Source of the DNA: Exophiala sp. HKRS030
Lineage: Eukaryota; Ascomycota; Eurotiomycetes; Chaetothyriales; Herpotrichiellaceae
Reading direction: 5' to 3'
Length of the DNA stretch: 64,000 nt
NCBI GenBank assembly: GCA_023897205.1
Contig: JAHWDD010000002.1
Span: 4,526,001-4,590,000, forward strand
The position numbers and the translations under genes were made by a program. The notes below the pieces were generated by a model. It was not told the DNA's origin. It was given only the letters and a program-made list of their open reading frames with translations, and did not search any database. This document shows positions 35,411-48,034 of the stretch, piece after piece. Positions within the stretch are counted from its first letter, which is position 1, and every line of letters begins with the position of its first letter.

Positions 35411-37399
35411 AGTCAGGCCGCATCCCAGCCTCCGATATGCTATTTTCAGATCTATCGATAGAACAAGTCCCCATATCACGATTTACCTGCACGAGCTATC
35501 GCATGTACCTCGATACTGTCGACTGCAAGCGAATTGACATTATTCATCCTCACGCCGATCACGCGGATCGCCATAGTCAAGACTCACGGCTTTGCAAAGA
35601 AGCGTTTTTTCTGCTGACAGAGTCACCAAGCGCACACTGCGCTGTATCTCTAGCACTTACTGCTCCATAGGGATTGTCGTCAATGCCATACGCACTGTGC
35701 TTCGGAAGCTCAATCTTTCCGAGACGCCCACGTTGTTAGTCAACGTCTCGCCATTGCAGTTGAAGGCTTGGCTCGAATCACTAAACAGCTTGTATATAGC
35801 TAAAGCTCCTAGTCCTTCTTGAATTTGGACCGTCACCGGCCTCTGATTGCGACGCGTATGGTCTAGCAGTATCAGGAACAGCGGCAAACCCAGCCACCTC
35901 CAGGGACCCATTGTGACATACTCCGTACATGGAACAACAATATCGAAAGCCGCCCTACCATGAGGTCTGTGCCCCGGGGTATTTCTCATCCTCAAGGCAA
36001 AATTCAGAGTCTCCATTCTCGAGCATCTTGAGCCTGGCACGTGTTGAGTACACTCCAGAAAACAACTTCCCTTCTCTCGCCGAGCATCTGTCTCTTCTTT
36101 CACACTGGAAGAACTGCGAGATGTGATCCTCGTCTTGCGCAACGCCGAATGTCTTGCTCTTCACTGGTATTGGCGAATCTTCCAGGACTGTGCTAGGAAT
36201 GTCTACCGACATATATATATCTCTGCTAGGAGAGCACGTGAACTTCGTAATAGTTATGGTGCTGTGGACACCACATAGAGACGCTGCACGAAGGTATCCA
36301 CGCTCGAGCTGATGTGCCACCTCCACCATTTGCGGACGATCCATCCGATGTATACGGCATTGTTTTGAACGGTGGGATCTCCATATATCTCTCCCTACCT
36401 GCTCTTCCATGGCACGGATCGCCATGCGATTCACGGTATTGTCGAGAATGTGGAGGAGCTTGCCAGGCATTATTACTATTCTGGGTGATGAAATAGCGCG
36501 TTGACATACACTGATATGTACTGTAAGGTATGTCATCATGTGCATCCCGGTCCATCATCATGCAGCTTTTGTCATCAGTGTTCAGTAGAGGGGTAGTCAG
36601 GGGTAGGCTTGTCTGGTGTTCGACGCATTCCACTGTTCGATTTCCCCATTTGAAGCAAATATTGAAGCAAGATCATTATTAAGAACCCTGGTTGTGACCT
36701 CGACAATATGAGATACATCGCATCTTGGTATGGTGTGAGTGGAATCATCAGCACATTCGAGGAATGAGCGTAATTGAAGATTCATGAGATGACGACCAGG
36801 ATTAACGAAGCTTCTGGGAAGATGCTCGGGATTACTTTCTGCAACAGGACAACAAAATAGTCGGGGCCGTCGTGTCAAGGGAGGTGCTTCGAAGACCGGC
36901 TGAGAATTGCTGATGTGACGATAATCACAGTCGGGTCGCACAGATTGCCATTTGTTTCCAACTGGAGTCATGGTCCAGACAATAGCAATAATCACGGCGA
37001 TTTGGTGAATTCGCTAACCAGTGAGACTCGACGTAGGGGACACGGTGTGGTGCACAAAGCTTCAAAGCAAGTCAGTTCTGGGATGAGGATGAGAAGCTGA
37101 CAACATACCAGACAGTATTTCAGGTGATATGGGTTGGTGGCAGAACGTAGCTGAAGATGGAAGCGAAGATCTAGCCAACCTGCTGCCATTCATGACACTG
37201 GAGCATGCCACCTCAACGTGACTGTCGCAGTCGCTCCTGCTTGATTGTGTTCTTCATCTCAATGGTGACTGACAACCTTCCCATGCAGACTCTTCATGCT
37301 TTTTCCAACATGAACTGCATTTTCTCTCAATCGGTGACAAAGACAACGACCATCTCATGTTTCTACACAATTCCCACCACACAAGACAACTCGATGTCT

Positions 37400-37924
37400 C
37401 TACTGGTTCTGAACCACTTGGATATTGTGCTTCTTCTGCGATGTCCGTTAGCCGACTCAGCCGTCCCGGACCTGCTCTCTTTTGAGATTACCTTCCACTT
37501 GTTCATTTCGTCCTCTTTGCCTTTGTATTGTTTGAGAAGTTCTTCCAAGACCTGCTTCAATCCGTCCGAATTGGTCTTGAGCGCAGGAAGGACATCTTTC
37601 ACGGTACGTTCTACCAGAACTCCATTGATCAAACGGAAGCATTTTCGATCATCTGGTAATGGCTGTAGTGTCTCCGTAACTAACCTGGGCTCGATCAGTA
37701 TTGTCGCCGAGTCTGTAATGGTACCAATCATCGGGAAATGACCTACTTGTGCTCTTCTATTTCTTGCTCAATTTCCCCACCTTTTGTGCCAGTGACTGAA
37801 GAGTAGTCTTAAAGTTCGTGTATTGGGATTGGAGTTCTGCTACAAAGTCAGCTGGATCTTGAACTAGCTTGCAATTTGTCCCACCCTGCTGCTTTCGCAA
37901 TGCGGTATCTTGTCCAGTCGCCAT
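37400..37924 (-). CDS. pfd2: prefoldin subunit 2 (frameshifted in this assembly)
   Basis: Beta-type subunit of the prefoldin/GimC hexamer, which hands nascent actin and tubulin to the CCT chaperonin. Exons on the minus strand: 37924-37747, 37684-37492, 37435-37400, with introns of 62 and 56 nt. It opens MATGQDTALRKQQGG; an in-frame ATG two codons earlier (37930) is possible. The coiled coil LQSQYTNFKTTLQSLAQKVG runs into a stop unless one base is added at the CCCC run 37775-37778, after which it reads EIEQEIEEHK. Exon 2 has the family signature DRKCFRLINGVLVERTVKDV, and the last exon ends KKHNIQVVQNQ. With the extra base the sum is 408 nt, 135 aa. The start lies about 250 bp from that of Prp16, so the two share a short divergent promoter. 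Confidence 0.92.
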
Positions 37925-38174
37925 TTTCATAGATCTGTAGAAATAACTGTCCTCGTTGTAACCCAAACCACGATGATGGTGGGATACAAAATGCAATCCC
38001 ACGGTGGGATGCCGGCGCGGACAGGCTCCCGGTAAAACTTCGGCACAGCCTCCTCTGCGTTCTCCAAAGATTTGAATCGTACGAAGACATGCGCCATGAA
38101 ACCCATGTCTTGCACCACTTGAGCCATGACTCTGCTATAGTATACTGGTCTTGCCCATTTGTGTTCGCATTAAT

Positions 38175-41100
38175 ATGGACCGCAGCCATAGTCCGAAAAG
38201 ACGCAAAACAAATGGAGGGTTTCGTACGGCACAAGCTGACTCTAATGACGATCTCGCGCCCACATTGAAACTTCAACAATCCGTCAAATCTCGATTTCCG
38301 AGACCGACCGAGAGAGATCAAAGTCGTGAAAGTGGGCTTAAACCCCGTCAAGGAGAATTCGACGGTCCGGAGCCGCCCTACAACAATGCAGACACAGCGG
38401 CACTTGATCGTGACTGGTACGCCGGCGACGAGTTCGGCCATACCTTTGGTGATGAGAGCCACAACCCTTTCGGTGGGGCCGACCTCGCATGGGCGGATAG
38501 TCAACGGGAAAAGATATTAGCAGATAAGAAGCTCGGAAAGAGATTGACAGCAAAAGCCGCTCAGAAACAGAAGGAAGTCGATGCATGGGAAGCCAATCGC
38601 ATGTTGACTTCGGGGGTTGCCCAAAGACGGGATCAGGGCCATGATTTCGACGACGAAGACGCTGTCAGAGTACACTTACTTGTTCACGACCTCAAACCAC
38701 CTTTCTTAGACGGGAAAACAATCTTTACCAAACAAATTGAACCTGTACCTGCGGTTCGTGATGCCCAGAGTGACATGGCAGTCTTTAGCCGAAAGGGAAG
38801 CAAGGTTGTGAAGGAAAAGAGACAGCAGAAGGAGAGACAAAAGCAAGCACAGGAGGCCACGAATATCGCTGGAACTGCGCTTGGGAACATAATGGGAGTC
38901 AAGGAGGAAGAGGGTGACAGCGCGGTTGCTATGCCTGGTGAAGATTCAGGGAAAAGCAAGTTTGCTACCCACATGAAGAAGAATGCTGGTAGTTCTTCAT
39001 TCAGCAAAAGCAAAACCTTGAAGGAGCAGAGAGAATACCTACCGGCCTTTGCTGTTCGAGAAGAGCTCATGCGTGTGATCCGTGATAATCAGGTCATTAT
39101 TGTTGTCGGGCAAACAGGATCAGGCAAGACCACGCAGCTGACCCAGTTTCTCTACGAGGAGGGCTATGGTCAGCGCGGTCTAATCGCCTGTACACAACCC
39201 CGAAGAGTCGCTGCTATGAGTGTTGCCAAACGGGTAAGCGAAGAGATGGACGTGGAGCTGGGAGGTTTGGTTGGATATGCAATCAGATTTGAAGATTGTA
39301 CGAGCGATGACACAGTCATCAAGTGTAAGTCCAATCAAGTCAAGATGTAACTTACGTACTGACATGACACAGATATGACCGATGGCATATTACTGAGAGA
39401 ATCCTTGACCTCACAAGATTTGGACAAGTATTCTTGTATCATCATGGACGAAGCGCACGAACGAGCTCTCAATACCGATGTTCTCATGGGTTTGATCAAG
39501 AAAATCGTCGCACGACGGAGAGACCTGAAATTGATCGTAACATCCGCGACAATGAACTCAGAACGGTTCTCTCGCTTTTATGGAGGCGCACCAGAATTCA
39601 TCATTCCAGGGCGTACCTTTCCGGTTGACATTCAGTACTCACGATCACCATGCGAGGATTACGTTGATAGTGCAGTCAAGCAAGTCCTGGCTATTCATGT
39701 CTCTCATGGTGCTGGAGATATTCTCGTGTTCATGACGGGGCAGGAGGACATCGAAGTGACCTGTGAATTGATCGAGGAGAGGCTTCGCCTCCTTGTCAAT
39801 CCTCCAAAACTGCTCGTGTTGCCAATATATTCGCAAATGCCGGCAGACCTCCAGGCTAAAATCTTCGATCCGGCTCCTCCAGGAGTTCGTAAAGTCATTG
39901 TAGCGACAAATATCGCAGAAACCTCCTTGACCGTGGATGGTATCATGTATGTGGTCGATGCAGGTTATTCCAAACTCAAAGTGTACAATCCCAAGATGGG
40001 AATGGACACCTTACAGATCACACCCGTCTCTCAAGCCAATGCTTCACAAAGAGCTGGGCGAGCTGGCCGCACAGGACCTGGAAAAGCTTTTCACCTATTT
40101 ACTGAGACGGCGTTCAAGAATGAGCTTTACATTCAGACAATTCCTGAAATTCAAAGAACAAATCTGGCGAACACTGTTCTGTTGCTCAAATCCTTGGGCG
40201 TCAAAGATCTCCTGGATTTTGATTTTATGGATCCGCCACCACAAGATACAATTACAACGTCACTCTTTGATCTGTGGGCACTCGGTGCGTTAGATCACGT
40301 TGGCGACTTGACCACCATCGGCCGACTAATGACTGCCTTTCCTATGGATCCTTCTCTGGCGAAAATGCTGATTACTTCGGCCACGGAATATGACTGCAGT
40401 GAAGAGATGCTCACGATTGTCAGTATGTTATCTGTGCCATCGGTGTTTTACAGACCCAAGGAGCGGCAAGAGGAGTCAGACGCTGCTCGAGAGAAATTTT
40501 TCGTGCATGAGTCAGATCATTTGACGCTGTTGCACGTTTACAGCCAATGGAAAGCCAACGGTCACAGTGACGGATGGTGTGTGAGACATTTTTTGCATCC
40601 AAAAGCTCTTCGTCGTGCCAAAGAAATTCGTGAACAGTTGTACGACATTATGGGCCAACAGAAGATGCAATTGGTATCTTGTGGTACCGATTGGGATGTG
40701 ATCCGGAAATGCATTTGTTCGGGCTATTATCATCAAGCCGCTCGTCGCCGCGGTGTTGGTGAGTACATCAATCTTCGGACAAGCGTCACCGTTCAATTAC
40801 ATCCAACATCTGCGCTCTACGGTCTAGGGGATCCACCAGACTATGTCGTCTATCATGAGCTCATTCTAACGAGCAAAGAATACATGAGCTCTGTCACGGC
40901 TGTGGACCCACATTGGCTTGCGGATCTTGGTGGCGTATTTTACAGTCTCAAGTCCAAAGAATACAGTAGCAAGGACAAGCGAATCATTGAAAGTGAGTTC
41001 AATCGCAAAATGGAGATTGAAAGACAGATGGGTGAAGACCGTGCAAGGGATGAGAAACGACGAGCTGAGGAACAAGAAAAGGAACGTTTACTGGCTGGAA

Positions 41101-41192
41101 AGCCAAAGTCCACAACAGTAGTCGTGAAGAAAACTGGCAGCAACGGAGTGGTAAAGAAGCCGGTTGTTCAACGCAGGAAGATGGGCTTCTAG
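38175..41192 (+). CDS. prp16: DEAH-box RNA helicase Prp16 (pre-mRNA splicing)
   Basis: ATP-dependent helicase that remodels the spliceosome before the second catalytic step. Exons 38175-39324 and 39373-41192 (48-nt intron), 989 aa. A long charged N-terminal extension (residues 1-300) precedes the helicase core: motif [10 protein letters not shown] from residue 312, motif II DEAH at 409-412, motif III SAT in IVTSATMNS, motif [14 protein letters not shown]. The HA2/OB-fold region follows, with a Lys/Glu tail ending RRKMGF. Motif spacing and the [19 protein letters not shown] segment fit Prp16 better than Prp2, Prp22 or Prp43. The start is the first ATG in the frame. Confidence 0.95.
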
Positions 41193-42018
41193 CTAGTAAA
41201 TGGAAATAAATTGAGTATGTGGCTGCGGATACTCGATTATTTACAAATTAAACCCCAGAGTTGCACCTAGGGCCAGCTGGATCATTCCGGCATCGCTTTC
41301 ATGCAGACCCTGGCCGTTCAGGTAATATATGCAAAGTGTAAGCATTCAGTAATATACGTCCACAAGCACCACAAGAGTCTCGCAGAACCCAGTCTGAAGT
41401 CGGTTTAGGCAATCATATCATATGCCAGGGACGTTCGTGGCTGCAGGACAAGGCTGAGTGGTCCGTGCGTCGATGCAAGGCTGAGACTAGCGTGCCAAGG
41501 TCCCCCTTCTTTCTGATCCTTGAACTTCGCCCCGTGCGCTTCTAATCCTCAGCCACTTATTGTTCGATTCTGAACGTGTTCTGCGACGATATCACTCTGG
41601 CTATCGACTCCAGGGGCTCTGCGAAACATGAGACTCGAGCAAAGTTTGCAAACCCTCAATGATAGGAGGCCTGGGAAGAAATTTCCCGTGAACCGACGCG
41701 CCCATTATCCTTTGAAGACCATTCACAGTCTCGAAATTTACTGAACCGAGTTGACACAGTGTATCGGAAGCACCCTGAGCCAAAGTGAATGACTTGGTAA
41801 CTGCAACACTTCACTCTCTTCCAGAATTGCGCCAGGCGCGTAAAGTAATTGGAGACTATCGCAGGCAGTCAGAAACCATCCCAAGGTTGACGTCTACATC
41901 GGTAAGCCATCATCATCTTTGTAGCATCATCAACGATGCAACGACTTTCAAACTCCTTTTCCTCGCTCTCACCAAATCTACCAAGTATCTTTATTGTTTG
42001 GTTGAGACACCACTGACA
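41193..42018. other. intergenic, promoter side of the kinase gene
   Basis: 826 bp between two rightward genes. An open frame on the plus strand (41785-42093) runs through the kinase start and is upstream leader reading. Nothing else is seen. Confidence 0.4.
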
Positions 42019-45000
42019 ATGTTTCCAGACGATTCATCCAAGTCACTCGTTGTAAAATCTGCCTCATTTCATTTAGGTATGTTTTCTCTCTAGTCTTGGT
42101 TTTATCATCCTGGAGACCTCAATGTTCGTGGACTTCGCGGGTTGAGGTTTGAGGGCAGTGGCCGAGCACCAAGTGATCAGAGCAGAATTTGACTAACCTA
42201 ACAGAAGTCAGTCAACGCGACAGGAACGACTTTGTCGTCGGATCCCTATCCCCTCCACATCATCGCACACAATCGCTTCCACTTTCCGAATCAAAGGCCC
42301 GAAGTCCCTCTGCCGGTAGAAGACTACGTCACGGGCAGTCTCCCTTCTTCGCAGGATTGCGTCAGAACGAGCATTGCTCTCGAGGGTTGTCGCCAGGTTC
42401 TTCAATCAGCAGCTATCAATCAAGCATTCAGGGCAATCCTTCAGGTTCTTCACCAGAAAGCCGTTCGAGCCGTCCGGCAACATCGCCAACAAGGGATACG
42501 AATCCAACAACCCAGTCATTACCAGCAACCTCATCAGACGCAAACCAGGCAGAAGATTTAATTGGAGGACTGTTGCGAGTCTATTCTGTGCCATTATTTT
42601 CAAAGGCGCCCCCGCTTAAAACCAGCGGTAAACAAGGCCCTCCTGGTTCTGTTCTGACAAAACGATCCAAGTCAACCTCCCCCTTTCCACATTTTGACAA
42701 CAATTTCGATCTCCGAGCGGCTCCTGCTCCAAGACGTGTCCTTCGCCCTGACGACTGGTGGCGCGAGGCTCCACGTCAGCCGCCTACAGTCCCTAGCAAA
42801 TCTCCCCTACGGTCCCTACTTCCACATCGTGTACCTATTGTATGCAAGACCTGGCGTTACCCATCATCGGAAGAGAAAGCTCTATGGGAAGAACTCTCTC
42901 CGCCACCTCTTGTAGTCCGCAGAAGTAGGGAAGAATCAAACTTCGTTGGATCCGGCTCAAAAGTTCAGTCGGATAGCCCTATTGGTGAGTGCAGTCACAC
43001 AGCGAAGCTTGACCATCAGAAGCAACCTGCAATTGGTCTCGACGACGGAACAGAAATTTTTTCTCACAGAAGGCAGACACTCGAGATCCTGGTGTCCTCT
43101 CCAGTTTCAGCCACGTTGAGGCCAGCTGCAAACAGACTGTCTCTCCAGCAACAACAGCACACGAGTGCTTCTTTAATGATGAATAGCCTCCATCCAGACT
43201 CCGCAGCGGCATTGACTGCTCATCGCCGCGAAGCTATACGGCTGGCTGAAACACAGCAGCGAGCTGTCTCTGACAAATGCAAAAGATCTAAACAAGCAGA
43301 GCCGGACTATGCTTTTGATGAACTCATTGGCAAAGGTAGCTTTGGCAGAGTGTATAAAGGGTAAGCTCAATTTCTAAATTTGGAGTCTCTCAGTTGGGGA
43401 ACGAAACTTACATATGTTGTAGGCGTCAGTTGTCATCGAATAAAGTCGTTGCAATCAAAGTCCTGGATATTGACGATGCCGATTTTCACACATATGGAGA
43501 CCACAAAGATGAACAGATCAAAGACTTCAATCGAGAAATCAGGATTCTGCGCCAAGCCCAGGACAGCGGAGCAGAGAACTTGAATCCGATGATTGAGGCT
43601 ATGTCCGTGCATAGTCAATTATGGTTGATCTGTGAGCATTGCCCTGGTGGCAGTGTGAAAACTCTGGTATAGCCCTTTGTACTGACGTTCTTTGATCGTT
43701 GGCAAGTCTCACTCAAAGAAACTAATTGATCAATTGATAGATGAGAGCTACAAACGATCGGCTATCTGAGAAATATACGATCGTTGTTGCTCGAGAATTG
43801 GCCAAAGCTCTCAAAGGCTTGCATGAGGCTGGTATCATGCATCGAGATGTCAAAGGCATGTTTGATGCCAATACCGTTCTTCTTGTTCCGAAGACTAACC
43901 CGCTACCCTTTTTCAGCTGCCAACGTCTTGATTCATCAGGAAGGCCGTCTTCAACTTTGCGATTTCGGAGTCGCCACTGTACTTGACACCAGAACAGACA
44001 AGAGACGCACATTTATTGGCACATTGCACTGGATGCCACCAGAACTGTGGACCGAGAATCCTGAGTATTCAGATGAGGTGAGTGGTCCCCCAGGAATTGT
44101 TGTCCCGCTAGCTGTGGATGCACAATTCCATCTTCCAACCTCGAATTAGGTCACTTCTCGGTTCTAATCTCTGGATCAGGTTGATGTGTGGGAATATGGT
44201 TGTACTCTTTATGAGTGTGCGGTTGGCCGACCTCCAAACAGTGATCTCCGCGAAAGACAGCAGTTGAGAATGCGAATGAGACGATTGAAAGAATCTATTC
44301 GACTTCCAGACAATGAACCCTTCAGTGACGGAATGCGGTCTCTTGTCTCTTATGCTCTCAGTCCAGATGTTGCCTCAAGGCCTTCGATGAGGGACATTCT
44401 CCAGCATGATTTTTTGAAAGAAACAGAAGAAACTCATCCAACGGGTATATTGACCGAACTTGTGCAATCTTACTATGCTTGGCTCTACAGTGGTGGACAA
44501 AGGGTTTCGTTGTTTATGCCCGGAGGCGCCGCTGCCGCAGCTACGGAAGACCCAGATGCCAATATCGAAGAAATTGACGAATGGAATTTCGGAATCACAC
44601 AAGATTTCGAGAGACGAGTATCTGCCATCCTTGAAATTCCAGACTTCTCAATCGTGTCACCCAGTGAAGGAGAAGCTACGCCTAAGGGGTCTAGCCGACC
44701 TACTGGATTTTCACCTCCCATGACACAAGCACAAAAAGCGAATTTTGAAGCTCGGGTAAAGAGAGGAGCGGATCTCTCGAACCTCTTCGATCAGAGCGGA
44801 CCAGCCTACGAATATAAAACCAAGACAGACTTTGTTCCGATTCCAGAACAACGACGCATATCAGATTTACCCTTCCGAGCCATGGCTGAAGATAGACCAA
44901 GTTCGATCGCATCCAATGTCATTGATCTCGGAGATTTTGACGAAGCAGACTATGCTGTGATTCCTACACCACGTATGGACGACAAGATTCAAACTACATT

Positions 45001-46252
45001 TGCTGCCGCCCCTACACGGGGTGAAACGATCCGTCTTGCTGATGCATCTACACTTCGCGAGAAGCGGGCAAATTCAAAGGGACCAAGAGACCCTCAGAAT
45101 CAGTCCTTGACAGCTCGAAGAACTTCTTCGACTGATGCCATCCCACGTACAACCTCAACACAGGATTTTGCGGCGTCGCAGGACGACTGGACCGTGAAAA
45201 GTAAAAAAGCACCCGAATTGCAGGAGCCGGCGGAAATCACTTCTTCCCGACCTGGTCATGCCACAATGGATTGGTCGTTTGCTTCTGCAATGTCTGAAGC
45301 CGCAACCACAACAACTTCATCCATGGATCAACCCGAACCAGCATCCCTATCTCCCAATGAGCCTTCTGGCATTGAGCAAGTCGTACCGTTTGAACAAAAG
45401 GCTAAAAAACATGCCACTATGGACTGGTCATTCTCAAGCGCCATGGCTGAGGCAAGCACCGACGACGAACCGATAGATCAATCCACAATCTCAAAATCCA
45501 GTTCTAGAATGGCAGACTCCTCTCCACCAACCGATATTCAACGAACATTGAATTCAGCACGTCCGACTCCAACAAGACCCGCCGGTCTTCAACGCCAGAT
45601 GACAATGCCAGTCACCCACGACGACTACCAACACCTCGAAGACCAACCCTTCCCGCGGCCCTCAACAGCCATGAGCGAAGCTTATAGCGACGTGTCCGCC
45701 GCATCCACCGACATCGACCCCTTCGGCCTCGAACGGTCTGATGACGACCACCCAGGACCCGCAACAATGGAAGAAGACAATGGTCTAGAAATGAACAACT
45801 TCTACACCGGACGAGGTCGCACACTCCGCAGTGAGGTCAAGGGTACACGATACTCGCCATCATCAGCCACAACGCCGGTCACGGCCTCCGGGCCCGCTCC
45901 ATACCGTCTTGACGCGCCTGCAGAGATCGACGAGGACGATCTCGTCAACGGCCTGGCCCGCGCTCCCCGAAGCACAGCACATTCTCGGACACCGTCAACG
46001 GTGCTGTCCACGACGACATCGCACCTCTCACACGGCACCGCGACGTCCACTCCGCCGATCATCGAGGTCCCATTCGTTCTACCACCGAGCCTCGCGGCTC
46101 TGACAGCCGGCGCCAGCGAAGAGACCATCGAAGCCGATTTCCAGGCTATGCTTGAGGCGTTCGGCGAAACTCTAGGTGCAGCCGCCGGGCTGGTTAGCAG
46201 TCTGGAAAGGAGGAGGGAGAGGGAGAGCGATGAGTGGGAAGACGAGGAGTAG
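42019..46252 (+). CDS. Ste20/GCK-like serine/threonine protein kinase
   Basis: Six exons: 42019-42076, 42205-43360, 43423-43666, 43741-43855, 43917-44077, 44180-46252 (3,807 nt, 1,268 aa). A Ser/Pro-rich N-terminal region of about 390 residues precedes the kinase domain: P-loop GKGSFGRVYKG at 395-405, VAIK lysine, HRDVKAAN from His520, DFG at 540-542, and GTLHWMPPELW, the TxHWMAPE-like activation segment of Ste20 kinases. The domain ends near residue 655. The C-terminal 600 residues are disordered, with two copies of HATMDWSF (about residues 939 and 990) and an acidic tail. The intron at 43856-43916 begins with GC, not GT (AAAG then GCATGT), and is required to read DVKAAN. Substrate and pathway are not evident; polarity or septation roles are known for fungal GCKs. 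Confidence 0.9.
43856..43916 (+). other. GC-AG intron in the kinase gene
   Basis: The 5' splice site is AAAG followed by GCATGT and the 3' end is TTTTTCAG. Splicing here turns HRDVKG plus junk into the invariant HRDVKAAN. No GT site nearby keeps the frame. Confidence 0.85.
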
Positions 46253-48034
46253 TGCGAGAACAGACGGTTTCCGAATCTGTTGTGGCCGAGTCGCAGTCTT
46301 CTTTGCTGGCTGGAGGCAACGCTTCGAACGTGCAGGCTTTCAAGCTAAAGAAAGGCTCAGGAAAGAGAGAAAGAAGAATTGTCAAAATATAGAAGATCAA
46401 TGTACATCATCATCATCCTCATCATCAATCAGGCGGTCGGCATCACGGAGATAGGTATTCAAGCACTAAGCATCATTATAGAATCTAGAGCCTCTCCGTG
46501 CAATTTCTTGCAAAGTAACACAGTAACAAATCAGGGTCTACACTAGCAAAGGGCCCTTGGTCTTTTCCCAATGGTAAACAGCAGCAGCGATGTCGGAATC
46601 GTTGGTATAGGGCTGAATTTGGAGGAGTGTATTCCCCAGTGGTTGAATGCTACAATGCTATTCTGCAAAAAGATATTATTTTTTCGATCCCCTCCGCACC
46701 TGAAATTTGAATGTTAGCGCGCCCCACATCTCGCATCCTGTAATTTCGTTTCTCACCCATTTTTCTATGAGGAATAGAGTTGAGATGATGTAATTAATGT
46801 CATTGATAGCACNNNNNNNNNNNNNNNNNNNNNNNNNNNNNNNNNNNNNNNNNNNNNNNNNNNNNNNNNNNNNNNNNNNNNNNNNNNNNNNNNNNNNNNN
46901 NNNNNNNNNNNNTCTCTTGTTCACACTCATTTATATAGAGAAGAGGAATCCTCATCATTCTATAGACCAGACAGACATCAATTCAATCCATTTGTGCGTG
47001 TTGACAGTCATTTCGTCGACGCTCACAAAGCTGACACGATCTGAGCCTCACCAGACCTGTGCAATTTGCGAAAGCTCTTGGATGCTCTCGTAGCCATTTC
47101 TCCATTCTTGTGACCGTCTTTCTGCCAGGTTCCGCCTCTACTTTATGGCATATAGTCTCAGAAATGGTCTTGTCTTTTAGGGTCTTGAAGATTGGCCTGA
47201 CAGGCGTGATCCTATCTGCCCTGCGAGGCGAAGACATCTGCTCATGCCGTAGCTGAATCTTCTGATACCTTCCATGGGTCCTTTACTCCTTGGGAGACCC
47301 TTTGTCTCTTAGGACTGGCTCTCACGTGTAATAAGGAAATGAAATCATGACACAATAAGAAGTCCTAGTACCTCGTCGGTTCAGCTGGAACACACTTGCA
47401 GAACACTTCTCTCGGTATAGACAAAAAGTGCAAAGCAGGAGCCCATCGCACGTGACCATGAGGCTCAACTCTTGGTCCCACGTGACGAGAATGAGGGGAA
47501 TCAATCGTCCAAAATCCCACCAACCTTCCTACAGTCGACCTCTTGAAAAAACCAATGCCAAACTCCCAGTGCCATGTCACAAGGTGCGAGAACTCGAGGA
47601 TCTTCTCCAGATGGAATTTGATTGCCCCAGGCCCGACACACTGCGGCTGTGCTTTTTCTGAAAGTGATGCGTTGGCACAAGGTATCAGATCAGGTAGCAA
47701 GTCAAGTCACGATCTCGTGGTTGCCTTGCAGATTTAGGCCCAACTCCAACGCCTCACATGCGCATGGGTCTTTTTCCTGAGGCTCTCACCCTTGCAGAAC
47801 TAAAAGCATGCACCGAGCCACTACTGCAGAAGTGATGCGCGGTTCGCAAATCGGGCATTGAGGAACTGCAGAACCTTGCAGACTCTAGCCCAAGTCTTGT
47901 GGAGTCTCTTCTTTCGTCGTGCATATAAGTCTATGCTCTCCAGCCGATATTCACACGAAATCAGAAACACAGCCTCATTGTCACTTCATATCTCGGGAGA
48001 TTTCGAGCTTCAATCCTCCTGGTGGCAAAAAATC
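46253..48034. other. intergenic with assembly gap
   Basis: 1.8 kb with no supported gene. A CATCATCAT/CCTCATCATC microsatellite lies near 46404-46430. Two CACGTGAC motifs lie near 47452 and 47479. The 100-N gap is listed separately. Confidence 0.5.
46813..46912. other. assembly gap of 100 N
   Basis: Exactly 100 unknown bases, the usual placeholder for a scaffold join of unknown size. Linkage across it depends on scaffolding. Confidence 0.98.

Larger units (their letters stand above)
33081..37399. other. 4.3-kb gene-poor region
   Basis: No supported gene. Open frames at 33785-34147 (+), 33898-34296 (-), 35657-36545 (-) and 36226-36995 (-) overlap one another, lack motifs and could not be joined by convincing splice sites. 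The centre (34400-35410) is dense in TAGGTA-type motifs, described separately. Confidence 0.4.

Noticed and set aside
35657..37189. Several overlapping minus-strand open frames as a multi-exon gene
   Set aside because: I tried to join them with GT-AG splices but could not keep a frame, and no translated segment resembles a known domain.
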